A DNA stretch of 64,000 bases from Candidatus Villigracilaceae bacterium (GTDB lineage: Bacteria; Chloroflexota; Anaerolineae; Anaerolineales; Villigracilaceae). Where the stretch lies: NCBI GenBank assembly GCA_026645935.1, contig JAPKMP010000003.1:1-64000 (forward strand), given 5' to 3'. A program made the position numbers and the translations under genes. This document shows positions 40,758-49,572 of this stretch, in pieces (position 1 is the stretch's first letter; every line of letters begins with the position of its first letter). The notes beneath the pieces were generated by a model. It searched no databases, was not told the origin of the DNA, and was given only the letters and a program-made list of their open reading frames with translations.

Positions 40758-42035
40758 TTACCTGAAATTGAATTCCTCGTAGTGAATGTTCTCGGCGTTT
40801 GCCCCCGCTTCGAGAAATTTCTTTTCGAAGGCTTGCACCATGGGCAGGGGTCCGCACATGTAAATGTGATGAGAGGCGATGCCGCCTCCGGCGTTCTTTA
40901 CGATCTCATCCACCGTCAGGGATCCATGGGCGGCGGAATGTCGGATGTGCGTTTTCAAACGCGGATGTTTTTTGGCGATCGCTTCGATCTCATCGGAGAA
41001 AACCGCCTCCTCGGGATGCCTCACCGTGTAATAAAAATGCACATCGAAGGCAAGCTCGGTCTTGAGGTCCCGCAGGAACGAAAGGAAAGGGGTGATCCCG
41101 ATCCCGCCCGCGACCCAGATCTGTTTGTCTCCGCCGTTCTTGTAATTGAACAAACCATACGCACCTTCCACGACGGCGTCCATGCCGGGTTTGAGGTTGG
41201 CAAACAAATGCCGGGTGAAATCGCCAACAGCTTTGATGGTGACCCGCAGTTCGCCTTCGTGCGGCGCGCTGGATATTGTGAACGGATGCGCCTCATCCAG
41301 CATCCTGTCGCCTTTGAAACGCACGAACAGGAACTGTCCCGCATGAGCGTGTTGAATGGTTTTGCCTTTTGGCTTCATGACCACTTCGGTGACGCTATTG
41401 TTGGGATGATTTACGGCTGTGACCGTATATGGCAGATATTTGCCCACACAGCCGCCGAGGAATTCCGTATAGACATAGGAAACCGTGCCAAGAATGAAGA
41501 AGAGCTGCACCCAGTTGATTGCAATGAAGGCGCTCAGCGCGTCAATGGTCAGGGCATGGATGTACCCGGCGATGAAAAATATGCCGATGAAGCGATGCAG
41601 TTTCTTCCAGCCGTCGTAGGTGGCGTTGGTAAGTTTGCTCAAAAAGGGAATGCGCGGCGCAAGCGTCGGCAGGACGATGGCGACGATGCCCAGAAAGGCA
41701 ACATACGCCAGATAATTCCCCAACCGCAAATTAACCAGGGTAATCGGCACCACCAGTAAATGCACGAGCATCAACAAAAAAGCGCTGGTGGCCACGTTGC
41801 GATGCGTCACGTACATCTTATCCAGGCCGCCGAAATATGGTTCCGCCCAGCGCGGGCGTGTGGAAAGGAACAATGCGAACGACATCAAGACAATCAACAG
41901 CGAGCCAAGCACTTCTCCCAGATATGTGCGGATGAAATCTTCGCGCCCGTCATTGATGGGCGGGAAGACCGCCCACACCACCACCGTGGCCAGGATCAAA
42001 ACAATAAAGACGATATTTCCAATATTGCGTTTCAT
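40758..42035 (-). CDS. Ferric-reductase-like transmembrane flavocytochrome with FAD/NAD(P) domain
   Basis: A 425-residue protein, start ATG 42035 (AGGTG seven bases upstream). Residues 1-200 form about six helices of the ferric reductase-like domain, with His in YVTHRNVATSAFLLMLVHLL (20) and WKKLHRFIGIFFIAGYIHAL (20) suitable as haem ligands. Residues about 205-425 form a ferredoxin-reductase-like domain: HPFTISSAP binds FAD, GGIGITPFLSFLRDL the nucleotide pyrophosphate, and HIYMCGPLPMVQAFEKKF closes it. It would pass electrons from NAD(P)H across the membrane to a metal or other acceptor. STAS genes on both sides suggest shared regulation. Confidence 0.88.
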   Translation of the reverse strand: MKRNIGNIVFIVLILATVVVWAVFPPINDGREDFIRTYLGEVLGSLLIVLMSFALFLSTRPRWAEPYFGGLDKMYVTHRNVATSAFLLMLVHLLVVPITLVNLRLGNYLAYVAFLGIVAIVLPTLAPRIPFLSKLTNATYDGWKKLHRFIGIFFIAGYIHALTIDALSAFIAINWVQLFFILGTVSYVYTEFLGGCVGKYLPYTVTAVNHPNNSVTEVVMKPKGKTIQHAHAGQFLFVRFKGDRMLDEAHPFTISSAPHEGELRVTIKAVGDFTRHLFANLKPGMDAVVEGAYGLFNYKNGGDKQIWVAGGIGITPFLSFLRDLKTELAFDVHFYYTVRHPEEAVFSDEIEAIAKKHPRLKTHIRHSAAHGSLTVDEIVKNAGGGIASHHIYMCGPLPMVQAFEKKFLEAGANAENIHYEEFNFR

Positions 42036-42102
42036 CGGGTGCACCTGCGAGGAATGGAATCAACAGCGATGCAGTCACTTCCGCATCGCTGTCGTGGGAA
42101 TC

Positions 42103-42516
42103 CTATGAAAATGATTCGAGCGCTTTCTTGCGGTCGGTGAAGATCGCAAAGAAGGATGAAAAACCGACCATGTCCAGAACATTCAAGACTTCGACGCGCG
42201 GATTAAGAAGTTTGACGTGCTCCTGCATGCCGCTCTCGCGCGACTTGTTCACCGACCTCAACGCCGCCCAGCCATTCTCAAGGTCGGGCATGGCTTCGCC
42301 GCGCACAAGGAGGGCGATGACATGCAGGGCGACCAATCCCGCGCTCGAGATGAACGTCAGGTCTTCGAGGTCAAGCAGAATGCTCTTTGTGCCGCCCGCG
42401 ATGGCTTCCTGCGCAGCAGTGATCAGGGATTGGTAGGATTGACCGTCCAACTGCCCGGATACCTTTACCACCGTGACCGGCACACTCCCCTTTTCCTGTG
42501 AAATGTTGATATCCAT
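42103..42516 (-). CDS. STAS-domain anti-sigma factor antagonist-like protein, copy 1
   Basis: A 137-residue STAS protein, start ATG 42516 (GAGGAG seven bases upstream). VTVVKVSGQLDGQSYQSLIT (20), LTFISSAGLVALHVIALLV with the phospho-acceptor-type Ser, and VLNVLDMVGFSSFFAIFTDR (20) give the full fold. Like its paralogue at 40341 it has an extended loop with many charged residues (MPDLENGWAALRSVNKSRES, 20) before the C-terminal helix. It is transcribed ahead of the flavocytochrome. The two STAS proteins probably descend from one gene duplicated around the redox gene. Confidence 0.88.
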   Translation of the reverse strand: MDINISQEKGSVPVTVVKVSGQLDGQSYQSLITAAQEAIAGGTKSILLDLEDLTFISSAGLVALHVIALLVRGEAMPDLENGWAALRSVNKSRESGMQEHVKLLNPRVEVLNVLDMVGFSSFFAIFTDRKKALESFS

Positions 42517-42546
42517 GATACTCCTCTTCAAGCATTAATTGCCCAA

Positions 42547-43794
42547 TTATAAACCCGCTTTACGCGCCAGCCGTTCCAGCCTGTGGTCGATTTCCTTCAA
42601 CCAATGCTTGCGAACATAGGCAGGCAGGTCGGCTTTTTCGGCTTGAGCCCGCGCAGACTTCGCCCACCTGAGCGACTTCTTTACATCGCGCATCTTATGT
42701 TCGTAATACTTCGCGAGTTCGATGTGAGCATAGATATGACCCTGCTTCGCCGCCGCCTTCCACAACTCGACTGCGCGTTCCATCTCTCCGCGCTTCTTTT
42801 GCAGGATGGAGATGCGCTTCACCGCCACGCCGAAATCTGCCTCATCCAACCCGGGTGCCGATTCCGCCGAATGGGCAAGTTCGAGTCCGCGCTCGAACAA
42901 ACGCGCCGCCTCATCCCAATGACCGAGGTCCTCGAACAACTTGCCGAGGGCGATGAAATCGAGCCCGTGCTCCACGCGTCCGTTGTATGGGTCTGCAAGA
43001 ATCTCGCTGACGTGAGCGAGCAAAGCCGCCATCGCCACCACATCCATCGCATTATGATAGAAAACGCCGCCCAATGGACGGGCATCGCCGGTCCGCAGAT
43101 AATCGAAATACAGCCAGGGAATTTCATAACCGGGCACTTCTTCCGAAGCCCGCGTAAAACCCATCACGTGTTCTTCGAGATATTTCAACGCGCGCGAAGG
43201 CAGGCGGTCTCGCCATAGGCGCCGCGCCAGCGGAAGCAGATCGATATGGGCATGATCCTTGAACGGGACCGGGATGCGGTGCAGTTTGTAACGCGTAGCG
43301 AGCAGCGGGGCATCGAAGGCTTTGCCGTTGAATGTGACCAGCCCATCACAGGGCGCAAGGAAGTGGATCAGCGCATCGAGCATGGTCGGTTCCTCCGCCG
43401 GGTCGCGCATGAAGAACTGCTTGAGGGTGAACCTCCCTTCGACGAATCGCGCCGCGCCGACGAGGAAGGCAAATGTGCCCGTGCCGCCGGAAACGCCGGA
43501 AGTTTCGGTATCGAGAAATGCAAACTTATGGATGGGCATATCCGCAATGCGAGGGTCGCTCGCCCATTGCGAGATGACGGAGAGTGGAAACTGGGAATAC
43601 GGGGATGTATTGCCGTGCAGATAGTCCGGGTCGTAAATCTGCTCGGCGACAAAGGTCTCGCCGCCGTTTGGAGAGGAGATGAATCTCCCGGCGACGACCG
43701 AGTCTATCGAGCGCGATTCAGGCTTCGGCTGGGGTTGAAGCGTGTTTGCCGTCTTGACGCCGAGCGACTTTAATTTATCCGCCAGGGATGTCAT
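42547..43794 (-). CDS. YprB-like RNase H-fold exonuclease with TPR tail
   Basis: A 415-residue protein. The central domain (about residues 85-265) is a DnaQ-like 3'-5' exonuclease: FAFLDTETSGVSGGTGTFAF (20) supplies the Asp-x-Glu pair, LVTFNGKAFDAPLLATRYKL (20) the second Asp, and YHNAMDVVAMAALLAHV the terminal His/Asp. This matches the YprB family (RNase H-like). Residues about 270-400 are helical repeats of TPR/Sel1 type (LGHWDEAARLFERGLELAHS, 20; ELAKYYEHKMRDVKKSLRWA, 20). Substrate is likely a nucleic acid end; no in vivo role is assigned. A TATAAT lies six bases before the ATG. Confidence 0.85.
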   Translation of the reverse strand: MTSLADKLKSLGVKTANTLQPQPKPESRSIDSVVAGRFISSPNGGETFVAEQIYDPDYLHGNTSPYSQFPLSVISQWASDPRIADMPIHKFAFLDTETSGVSGGTGTFAFLVGAARFVEGRFTLKQFFMRDPAEEPTMLDALIHFLAPCDGLVTFNGKAFDAPLLATRYKLHRIPVPFKDHAHIDLLPLARRLWRDRLPSRALKYLEEHVMGFTRASEEVPGYEIPWLYFDYLRTGDARPLGGVFYHNAMDVVAMAALLAHVSEILADPYNGRVEHGLDFIALGKLFEDLGHWDEAARLFERGLELAHSAESAPGLDEADFGVAVKRISILQKKRGEMERAVELWKAAAKQGHIYAHIELAKYYEHKMRDVKKSLRWAKSARAQAEKADLPAYVRKHWLKEIDHRLERLARKAGL

Positions 43795-43800
43795 ACGGGT

Positions 43801-43806
43801 ATTATA
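43801..43806 (-). promoter_or_regulatory. -10 box for the YprB-like gene (leaderless type)
   Basis: Minus-strand TATAAT with a 6-base gap to ATG 43794. Confidence 0.5.
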
Positions 43807-43840
43807 TCCATGTTACACTTGCGCGGATATTCGCGGTCTT

Positions 43841-45268
43841 ATGAGTAAAAGACTTCCATTCTGGCTGAAAGCTTTTTATGGTTCGGGGGATTGGGGCATC
43901 GCCAGCATCAGCATGATGCGTTCCATTTTTTACGCAATTTATCTTACCGATGTGGTCGGCATCGAGCCGCGTCTGGCATCTCTGGGTGCGTTGGTTGGTA
44001 TCGTGTGGGATGCTGTCAATGATCCGCTGATTGGAATGTTGAGCGATCGTGTAAAGTCGAGACTCGGCAGGCGCAGACCCTTCCTGTTATGGTTTGCCTT
44101 CCCGTTCGGGTTGAGTTTTGTGATGTTGTGGTCCGCGCCAAATTGGGAGAGCCAGGTCGGGCTGCTTATCTATGTAACATTGGCGTTCATGATCTCGGAC
44201 ACGCTCACGACCCTTGTGGCTGTGCCGTATCTTTCGTTGACCCCCGAACTGACCCAGAATTACGACGAGCGCACATCGCTTTCGAGTTTTCGCACCGTGT
44301 TCCAACTCGCATCGGCGATGGTGGTGGTGATCGCCGCGCCCATGATCGTGGACTCGGTGATGCTCGGCGGCGGCACACAGCAGCAGGGATTCATGACGGC
44401 GGGCGCGGTCTTCGGCGCGATCGGCTCGCTTCCTTTGTTTTTGATCGGTCTGTTCGTGCGCGAACGGTTTGCATCCGCAACGGCGGAACAGGAATCGCTT
44501 TCCTTCCGCGAGACCCTGAAACTGGCATGGCAGAATGTACCCTTTCGCTATGCTGTTGGCATTTACATGTTTAACTGGTCGGCGGTGGATATGGTTGCCA
44601 TCACCTTCCCATTCTTTTTGTTATATTGGGTGGCGCAAGGCAACCTGTTGGCGAAGATCACCCTCTTCGGCGTGGACCTTGCGTTGGAGTCCGCTTTCTT
44701 TGGGGTATTGATGGGGGCATGTGTGTTGTTCGTGCCGTTCTGGTTATGGGTTTCCAAAAGACAGAATAAGATTCGAGCATACATTGCTGGTATGGCAGCG
44801 TGGATCGTGGTGCAGCTACTCATCTTCACCATTCAACCCGGTGAAACGAGTTACATGCTCACCCTTGCCGCTTTTGCCGGCATTGGCGTTTCGGCGGCGT
44901 ATATTCTGCCCGACTCCATTTTGCCCGACGTGATCGAATGGGATGAACTGCGCACAGGCAGGCGGCAGGAGGGGATCTATTACGGCATCCGCACCCTGAT
45001 CCGCAAACTGACAGGGGCGGGGGTTATCTTTGTTACATTGCAGATTCTAGGCTGGTCGGGGTATCAGGCTCCGCCGGAAGGCGCACTACAATTTCAACAA
45101 TCGGAGTCAGCCCTGTTCATGATTCGCATGATGGACTCGTTCATCGGCGCAGTGATCCTAATGGGGACGATCGCCATCGCATGGTCATATCCGCTGACGC
45201 GCGAGCGTTATCAAAAGATCCAAAAGTTGTTGGCGGTCCGCCGAAATAAAAACGCGGAAACGATATAA
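43841..45268 (+). CDS. GPH-type (MelB-like) sugar:cation symporter, MFS superfamily
   Basis: A 475-residue transporter with twelve helices, start ATG 43841 (MSKRLPFWLKAFYGSGDWGI, 20). DAVNDPLIGMLSDRVKSRLG (20) and RRRPFLLWF form the MFS loop 2-3 signature, and the early WDAVNDP Asp is a cation-site residue in MelB relatives. TLVAVPYLSLTPELTQNYDE (20), RTSLSSFR and the later LPDVIEWDELRTGRRQEGIY (20) are distinctive GPH-family blocks. It probably imports a glycoside with Na+ or H+. It stands alone, divergent from the YprB-like gene with a 46-base gap. Confidence 0.9.
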   Translation: MSKRLPFWLKAFYGSGDWGIASISMMRSIFYAIYLTDVVGIEPRLASLGALVGIVWDAVNDPLIGMLSDRVKSRLGRRRPFLLWFAFPFGLSFVMLWSAPNWESQVGLLIYVTLAFMISDTLTTLVAVPYLSLTPELTQNYDERTSLSSFRTVFQLASAMVVVIAAPMIVDSVMLGGGTQQQGFMTAGAVFGAIGSLPLFLIGLFVRERFASATAEQESLSFRETLKLAWQNVPFRYAVGIYMFNWSAVDMVAITFPFFLLYWVAQGNLLAKITLFGVDLALESAFFGVLMGACVLFVPFWLWVSKRQNKIRAYIAGMAAWIVVQLLIFTIQPGETSYMLTLAAFAGIGVSAAYILPDSILPDVIEWDELRTGRRQEGIYYGIRTLIRKLTGAGVIFVTLQILGWSGYQAPPEGALQFQQSESALFMIRMMDSFIGAVILMGTIAIAWSYPLTRERYQKIQKLLAVRRNKNAETI

Positions 45269-45301
45269 CCACCGCTTCCACATTAACTTGAAGCCTGAAA
45301 C

Positions 45302-46981
45302 TCAAATCATCGTCGGCTCTTCGTACTTTCCAAAGACCTTCGTCATCACACCGATAATCTCCCCAAGCGTGCAATACGCGCGCACACAGTCCAAAATATA
45401 AGGCATCGTGTTCTCGGTGCCTTCGCAGGCAATGCGCAGGGCGTCCAATGTTTGTCCCACGCGTCCGCCGTCACGCGTTTTGCGGACTTCGTTCAAACGA
45501 TCCAACTGACGGTTGTACCCGTTCGGGTCCATCTTCAAGATGGGAATGGCGGCAGGCTTTTCATCGAGATAGGCATTGACGCCGACGATCTTCCTGCGCC
45601 CTTCGTCGATCTCGCGCTGATAGCGATACGCGGCGTCGGAAATTTCGCTTTGCATAAAGCCCTTTTCCAATGCGGGGATAACCCCACCCAGGTCTTCGAT
45701 GCGTTGGAAGTAGGCGTACGCATCCTTCTCCATTCGGTCTGTTTGCGCTTCGACGAAGAAACTACCCCCAAGCGGATCCACCGTATTCGTCACGCCGGAT
45801 TCTTCTGCGATGACCTGCTGCGTGCGCAACGCCACTTTGACCGCATGTTCGGAAGGAAGCGCGAGAGCTTCATCCATTGAGTTCGTATGCAAGGATTGCG
45901 TCCCGCCGAGGACGGCGGCAAGCGCTTGTATCGCCACACGGACGATGTTGTTCTCCGGCTGCTGCGCGGTGAGTGAGACTCCCGCCGTCTGTGTGTGGAA
46001 GCGCATCAGCCACGAGCGCGGATTCTTTGCCTTGAAGGTCTCGCGCATTTCACGCGCCCAGATTCTCCGCGCGGCGCGGTATTTGGCGATCTCTTCGAAG
46101 AAGTCGTTGTGGGCGTTGAAGAAGAACGATAAACGCGGCGCGAACTCGTCCACGTCCATGCCGCGCGCGATTCCCCATCTCACGTATTCCATGCCGTCCG
46201 CGAGGGTGAACGCCAGTTCCTGCGCGGCTGTCGAACCGGCTTCACGGATGTGGTAGCCCGAAATGGAAATCGTATTCCACTGCGGGACGTGTTTCGAGCC
46301 GAACTCCATCGTATCCACCACGAGGCGCATGGACGGTTCCGGCGGGAAGATGAATTCCTTTTGCGCGATGAATTCCTTCAAGATGTCGTTTTGGATCGTT
46401 CCGCGTAATTGATCGAGCCGCACACCCTGTTTTTCGGCAGCGACAAGATACATCGCCCAAATGATGGCGGCAGGCGAATTTATGGTCATGCTGGAGGAAA
46501 CTTTATCGAGCGGAATGCCATCGAGCAAAATCTCCATGTCTTTCAAAGAAGAAACCGCCACACCGCACTTACCGAATTCACCAAGAGCTTCGGGTTGATC
46601 GGTGTCGTAACCCATCAACGTGGCGAGATCGAAGGCGATGCTTAAACCGGTCTGACCCTGCTCGAGCAGATACTTGAAGCGCTGATTGGTCTCCTCCGCC
46701 GTGCCGAAGCCCGCGAACATGCGCATCGTCCACAGTTTGGAGCGGTGAAGCGTCGGGTGGACTCCTCTTGTGTACGGGTATTCTCCCGGAAGTCCAAGCG
46801 AGGCGGCGTAATCCAAATCCGCGGTATCGAGCGGCGTATAAAGTCTGTTGATCAGTTCGGAGGAGGTAGTGATAAATTCGTCGTTGCGTTCGGGAAGTTG
46901 GGTCAACGCTTTTTTCAGGGAGGTCTGCTCCCATTTGGAAAGCGATTGCTGTAACTCATCGAGTTTCTGTTTATCGTACAT
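45302..46981 (-). CDS. Methylmalonyl-CoA mutase large (catalytic) subunit without B12-binding domain
   Basis: A 559-residue alpha subunit that interconverts methylmalonyl-CoA and succinyl-CoA with adenosylcobalamin bound by a separate small subunit. [20 protein letters not shown] (20), [15 protein letters not shown] and [17 protein letters not shown] contain the CoA-channel residues and the active-site Tyr region. [20 protein letters not shown] (20) and [20 protein letters not shown] (20) complete the barrel motifs. It ends at about residue 559, before any cobalamin DxHxxG motif. No small subunit, MeaB or epimerase lies nearby. It has an AGGAG ribosome site. Confidence 0.94.
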   Translation of the reverse strand: MYDKQKLDELQQSLSKWEQTSLKKALTQLPERNDEFITTSSELINRLYTPLDTADLDYAASLGLPGEYPYTRGVHPTLHRSKLWTMRMFAGFGTAEETNQRFKYLLEQGQTGLSIAFDLATLMGYDTDQPEALGEFGKCGVAVSSLKDMEILLDGIPLDKVSSSMTINSPAAIIWAMYLVAAEKQGVRLDQLRGTIQNDILKEFIAQKEFIFPPEPSMRLVVDTMEFGSKHVPQWNTISISGYHIREAGSTAAQELAFTLADGMEYVRWGIARGMDVDEFAPRLSFFFNAHNDFFEEIAKYRAARRIWAREMRETFKAKNPRSWLMRFHTQTAGVSLTAQQPENNIVRVAIQALAAVLGGTQSLHTNSMDEALALPSEHAVKVALRTQQVIAEESGVTNTVDPLGGSFFVEAQTDRMEKDAYAYFQRIEDLGGVIPALEKGFMQSEISDAAYRYQREIDEGRRKIVGVNAYLDEKPAAIPILKMDPNGYNRQLDRLNEVRKTRDGGRVGQTLDALRIACEGTENTMPYILDCVRAYCTLGEIIGVMTKVFGKYEEPTMI

Positions 46982-47112
46982 GGCATCTCCTTTGGCGAAT
47001 TGATGGGATTATACCTTCTTGAACGGTGGACGACAGACCGTTAGCCGTCGCTGATCATCCATCGTCAATGGTCAATGGTCTCTTCTGGTATACTCTCAAA
47101 AAAGGTAACACC

Positions 47113-47640
47113 ATGCCCCGCACCGATATTGACGTTGACCCCTGCGACCACATCACCGCTGATGCCATTGGGAAACCCGGTCAGCGTGTTTTTTATCTGC
47201 ACGCCTACTCAGATCGCCGCACGTTCACCATCATCATCGAAAAAGCGCAGTTGATCTCGCTTGCCATCGGCATCGAACAATTCCTCGGGCAGTTGAGCCA
47301 GCAATATCCCGACCTTGAAGAAGCCTCCGCCGATTACGTCGAAGACGTGATGCGCATCAACCCGCCCGTCGACCCGCTCTTCCGCGCCGGGGAAATCGGT
47401 CTCGGCTACGATAAAGACCGCGACCGCGTCGTCGTTTTCGCGAAAGAACTCATCACAGAAGAGCAAGACCCGAATGAAGCATCGCAGATACGCTTTTGGG
47501 CAACTCGCACCCAGTTACGCCAGCTTGCGCGTTGGGGGCAGGAAGTCTCCTCGCGCGGACGCCCCATCTGCCCGCAGTGCGGCCAGCCCATGGAGCCGAC
47601 CGGGCATTTCTGCCCGAAGAAGAATGGGCATTTACATTGA
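47113..47640 (+). CDS. DUF3090 family protein
   Basis: A 175-residue protein, start ATG 47113 (MPRTDIDVDPCDHITADAIG, 20), with AAAGGTAAC upstream; the longer frame runs through a CAATGGTCAATGG repeat. QRVFYLHAYSDRRTFTIIIE (20), KAQLISLAIGIEQFL and WATRTQLRQLARWGQEVSSR (20) match the DUF3090 (TIGR03847-type) family. The C-terminus is a zinc ribbon, CPQCGQPMEPTGHFCPKKNG (20). Function unknown. In actinobacteria this family is found beside the SCO1664 family, which is exactly the next gene here. Confidence 0.85.
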   Translation: MPRTDIDVDPCDHITADAIGKPGQRVFYLHAYSDRRTFTIIIEKAQLISLAIGIEQFLGQLSQQYPDLEEASADYVEDVMRINPPVDPLFRAGEIGLGYDKDRDRVVVFAKELITEEQDPNEASQIRFWATRTQLRQLARWGQEVSSRGRPICPQCGQPMEPTGHFCPKKNGHLH

Positions 47641-47650
47641 TCCGTTGGCA

Positions 47651-47704
47651 GGTTGAAGGTTGCAAGTTACAGGTTTAGCGTTCGACCTTCAACTTGCAAC
47701 TTTC
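47651..47704. repeat. GGTTGAAGGT/ACCTTCAAC inverted repeat
   Basis: Arms GTTGAAGGT and ACCTTCAAC flank TTGCAAGTT/AACTTGCAA modules. It is the same family as 7871-7938 and separates the DUF3090 and SCO1664-type genes. Confidence 0.75.
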
Positions 47705-47710
47705 ACTTTC

Positions 47711-48412
47711 ATGATCTCTCCCCGCGTAAAAAACGCCCTCGTCCTTGGCGACTACGAACTTCGTGGTCAGTTCATGCTCGGTTCGAACTACACTTTTCTC
47801 GTCGACGTGCATCACGAAGGTGAAATCATCAAGGCTGTGTACAAGCCAAGCAAAGGCGAACAACCCCTTTGGGATTTTCCCGATAACACGCTTGCCCTGC
47901 GCGAGGTAGCCGCATACGAATTGAGCGAAGCCCTCGGTTTTCACATTGTGCCGGTCACTGTCTATCGCGATGACGGTCCGCACGGTCCCGGCTCGCTCCA
48001 GCAATATCTCGACTACGACATCGAATACCATTACTTCAACTTCACGCCCGAAGACAAGCACAAACTCCGCCCTGTTGTGCTCTTCGATCTCCTTGCCAAC
48101 AACGCCGACCGCAAAGGCAGTCATGTTTTCTTTGAAGAGGAAACCCGGCACCTTTACGCCATCGATCACGGGATCTGTTTTCACGAGGAGCCAAAACTCC
48201 GCACCGTGATCTGGGACTTTGCCAGTCTGCCCATCTCCGACGAATTGCTCGCGCCTCTTTCCTCCACCCGAAGCTGGTCCGGCGTACTCGAGTCTTATCT
48301 CAGCCCGAAGGAGATTCGCGCCCTCATCCGCCGCGCGGATGAATTATGCAAAACGAAGATTTTCCCCCGCCCCGCGCAGGGACGCAGGATGTATCCATAT
48401 CCGCCGATTTAA
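47711..48412 (+). CDS. SCO1664 family protein (PI3/4-kinase-like fold)
   Basis: A 233-residue protein, start ATG 47711 (MISPRVKNALVLGDYELRGQ, 20). EIIKAVYKPSKGEQPLWDFP (20), LALREVAAYELSEAL, VLFDLLANNADRKGSHVFFE (20) and LYAIDHGICFHEE carry the Lys, Asp-Asn and D-H-G residues of the lipid-kinase-like ATP-grasp of this family, with DLLANNADRK as catalytic-type loop. The substrate is unknown; a phosphotransferase role is plausible. The next usual partner, a histidine-phosphatase gene, is not adjacent. A perfect inverted repeat follows the stop codon. Confidence 0.85.
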   Translation: MISPRVKNALVLGDYELRGQFMLGSNYTFLVDVHHEGEIIKAVYKPSKGEQPLWDFPDNTLALREVAAYELSEALGFHIVPVTVYRDDGPHGPGSLQQYLDYDIEYHYFNFTPEDKHKLRPVVLFDLLANNADRKGSHVFFEEETRHLYAIDHGICFHEEPKLRTVIWDFASLPISDELLAPLSSTRSWSGVLESYLSPKEIRALIRRADELCKTKIFPRPAQGRRMYPYPPI

Positions 48413-48414
48413 GT

Positions 48415-48456
48415 GTCAGGTATCAGGTGCGTGACACTTCGCACCTGATACCTGAC
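48415..48456. repeat. Perfect 17-bp inverted repeat after the SCO1664-type gene
   Basis: GTCAGGTATCAGGTGCG (48415-48431), 8-base loop TGACACTT, CGCACCTGATACCTGAC (48440-48456). There is no T-run. It could act as a transcript-stabilising stem, but the sequence resembles mobile repeat modules. Confidence 0.85.
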
Positions 48457-48480
48457 ATCTGATACCGGAGAACCTATCCC

Positions 48481-49527
48481 ATGCACTACAACCTCTGCTT
48501 TATCGGTTTCGGCAATGTTGCCCGGTCGCTCGTCCGTTTGTTGGAACGCAAACGTGATTTGCTGAAATCAAAATATGATGTCACATATTCGATCACGAGC
48601 ATCGCAACCGGGAGCCATGGCTTTGCGGTGAACCCAACTGGGCTCGATGTTCAACAAGCTTTGGAGAAAGCGGAAAGCGGAAAGTCCATTTCCCCACTTT
48701 CCACTTTCCAGGTCGAAGATTCCATTGCTGTTATTCAGAAATCAGCCGCAAATGTCATGTTCGAAAACTCGCCCGTCAACACACAGACCGGTCAGCCCGC
48801 GCTGGATCACATCCGCCTGGCGCTGAACCTGGGGATGCACACCATCACCGCGAACAAGGGTCCGGTGGTGCATGGCTATCGTGAATTGACCGCATTGGCG
48901 GAATCGAAGGGAAAAAAGTTCCGGTTTGAATCTGCGGTTCTGGGAGGCGCACCCGTCTTCTCGGTCATGCGCGAGGCGTTCCCGCTCGCAGAGTTGGAGT
49001 CCTTCAAAGGCATCCTCAACGCCACGACCAACGTCATCCTTTCGAGGATGGAAAACGGCGAGACCTACGAACAGGCGCTCGCGTACACGCAAAAGATCGG
49101 ACTAGCTGAAACCGACCCCACCAATGATGTGGACGGCTGGGACGCGGCGATCAAAGTTGCGGCACTGGTGACCGTGTTATGGGATGAGCCGATAACGCCC
49201 CAGCAGGTGAATCCCACCGGCATTCGCGGCATCACGTCCGGGATGATCGACAAGGCAAAGGCTGAAGGGAAACGTTATAAGCTTATTTGTTCCGCAGAAA
49301 AAAGGGATGGAAGAATCGTCGCCGGCGTTTCGCCCCAATTGGTCGATTCATCCTCGTCGCTGTACGGCATGATGAACTCAAGCACCGGTGTGACGTTTCG
49401 GACGGATGTAATTCTCGATTATTCGATATCTCTCTCCGAAAAACCCAGCATGACGGGCGGTCCTGAAGAAACCGCATACGGCCTTTTTGCAGATTTTGTG
49501 AGCATTTGTGAAGACGCCGTTCAATAA
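48481..49527 (+). CDS. hom: Homoserine dehydrogenase (no ACT domain)
   Basis: A 348-residue enzyme reducing aspartate semialdehyde to homoserine for threonine and methionine synthesis. LCFIGFGNVARSLVRLLERK (20) is the NAD(P) loop. TITANKGPVVHGYRELTALA (20) holds the conserved Lys-Gly. FESAVLGGAPVFSVMREAF, FKGILNATTNVILSRMENGE (20) and LAETDPTNDVDGWDAAIKVA (20) complete the catalytic domain with its catalytic-type Asp and Lys. It lacks the C-terminal ACT domain, so it may escape threonine feedback. Residues about 65-77 (SGKSISPLSTFQV) are encoded by a GGAAAGT/ACTTTCC repeat inserted in the loop after the second strand. Confidence 0.92.
   Translation: MHYNLCFIGFGNVARSLVRLLERKRDLLKSKYDVTYSITSIATGSHGFAVNPTGLDVQQALEKAESGKSISPLSTFQVEDSIAVIQKSAANVMFENSPVNTQTGQPALDHIRLALNLGMHTITANKGPVVHGYRELTALAESKGKKFRFESAVLGGAPVFSVMREAFPLAELESFKGILNATTNVILSRMENGETYEQALAYTQKIGLAETDPTNDVDGWDAAIKVAALVTVLWDEPITPQQVNPTGIRGITSGMIDKAKAEGKRYKLICSAEKRDGRIVAGVSPQLVDSSSSLYGMMNSSTGVTFRTDVILDYSISLSEKPSMTGGPEETAYGLFADFVSICEDAVQ
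48672..48709. repeat. GGAAAGT/ACTTTCC repeat in frame inside hom
   Basis: GGAAAGCGGAAAGT and ACTTTCCACTTTCC arms around CCATTTCCCC; also seen in the membrane protein gene at 35160-35190. Confidence 0.7.
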
Positions 49528-49572
49528 CCCCCGGGGATTTGGGTTCTGAAAATTTAAACGACAGGCGTTGGA

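Noticed and set aside
40701-41759. Plus-strand 352-codon open frame antisense to the flavocytochrome gene
   Set aside because: The opposite strand encodes a clear ferric-reductase-like protein; the antisense translation has no family features and is rich in His/Arg as expected from a shadow frame.
45302-46981. Methylmalonyl-CoA mutase as truncated because it lacks the B12 domain
   Set aside because: The length and natural stop match stand-alone large subunits that pair with a separate cobalamin-binding subunit.
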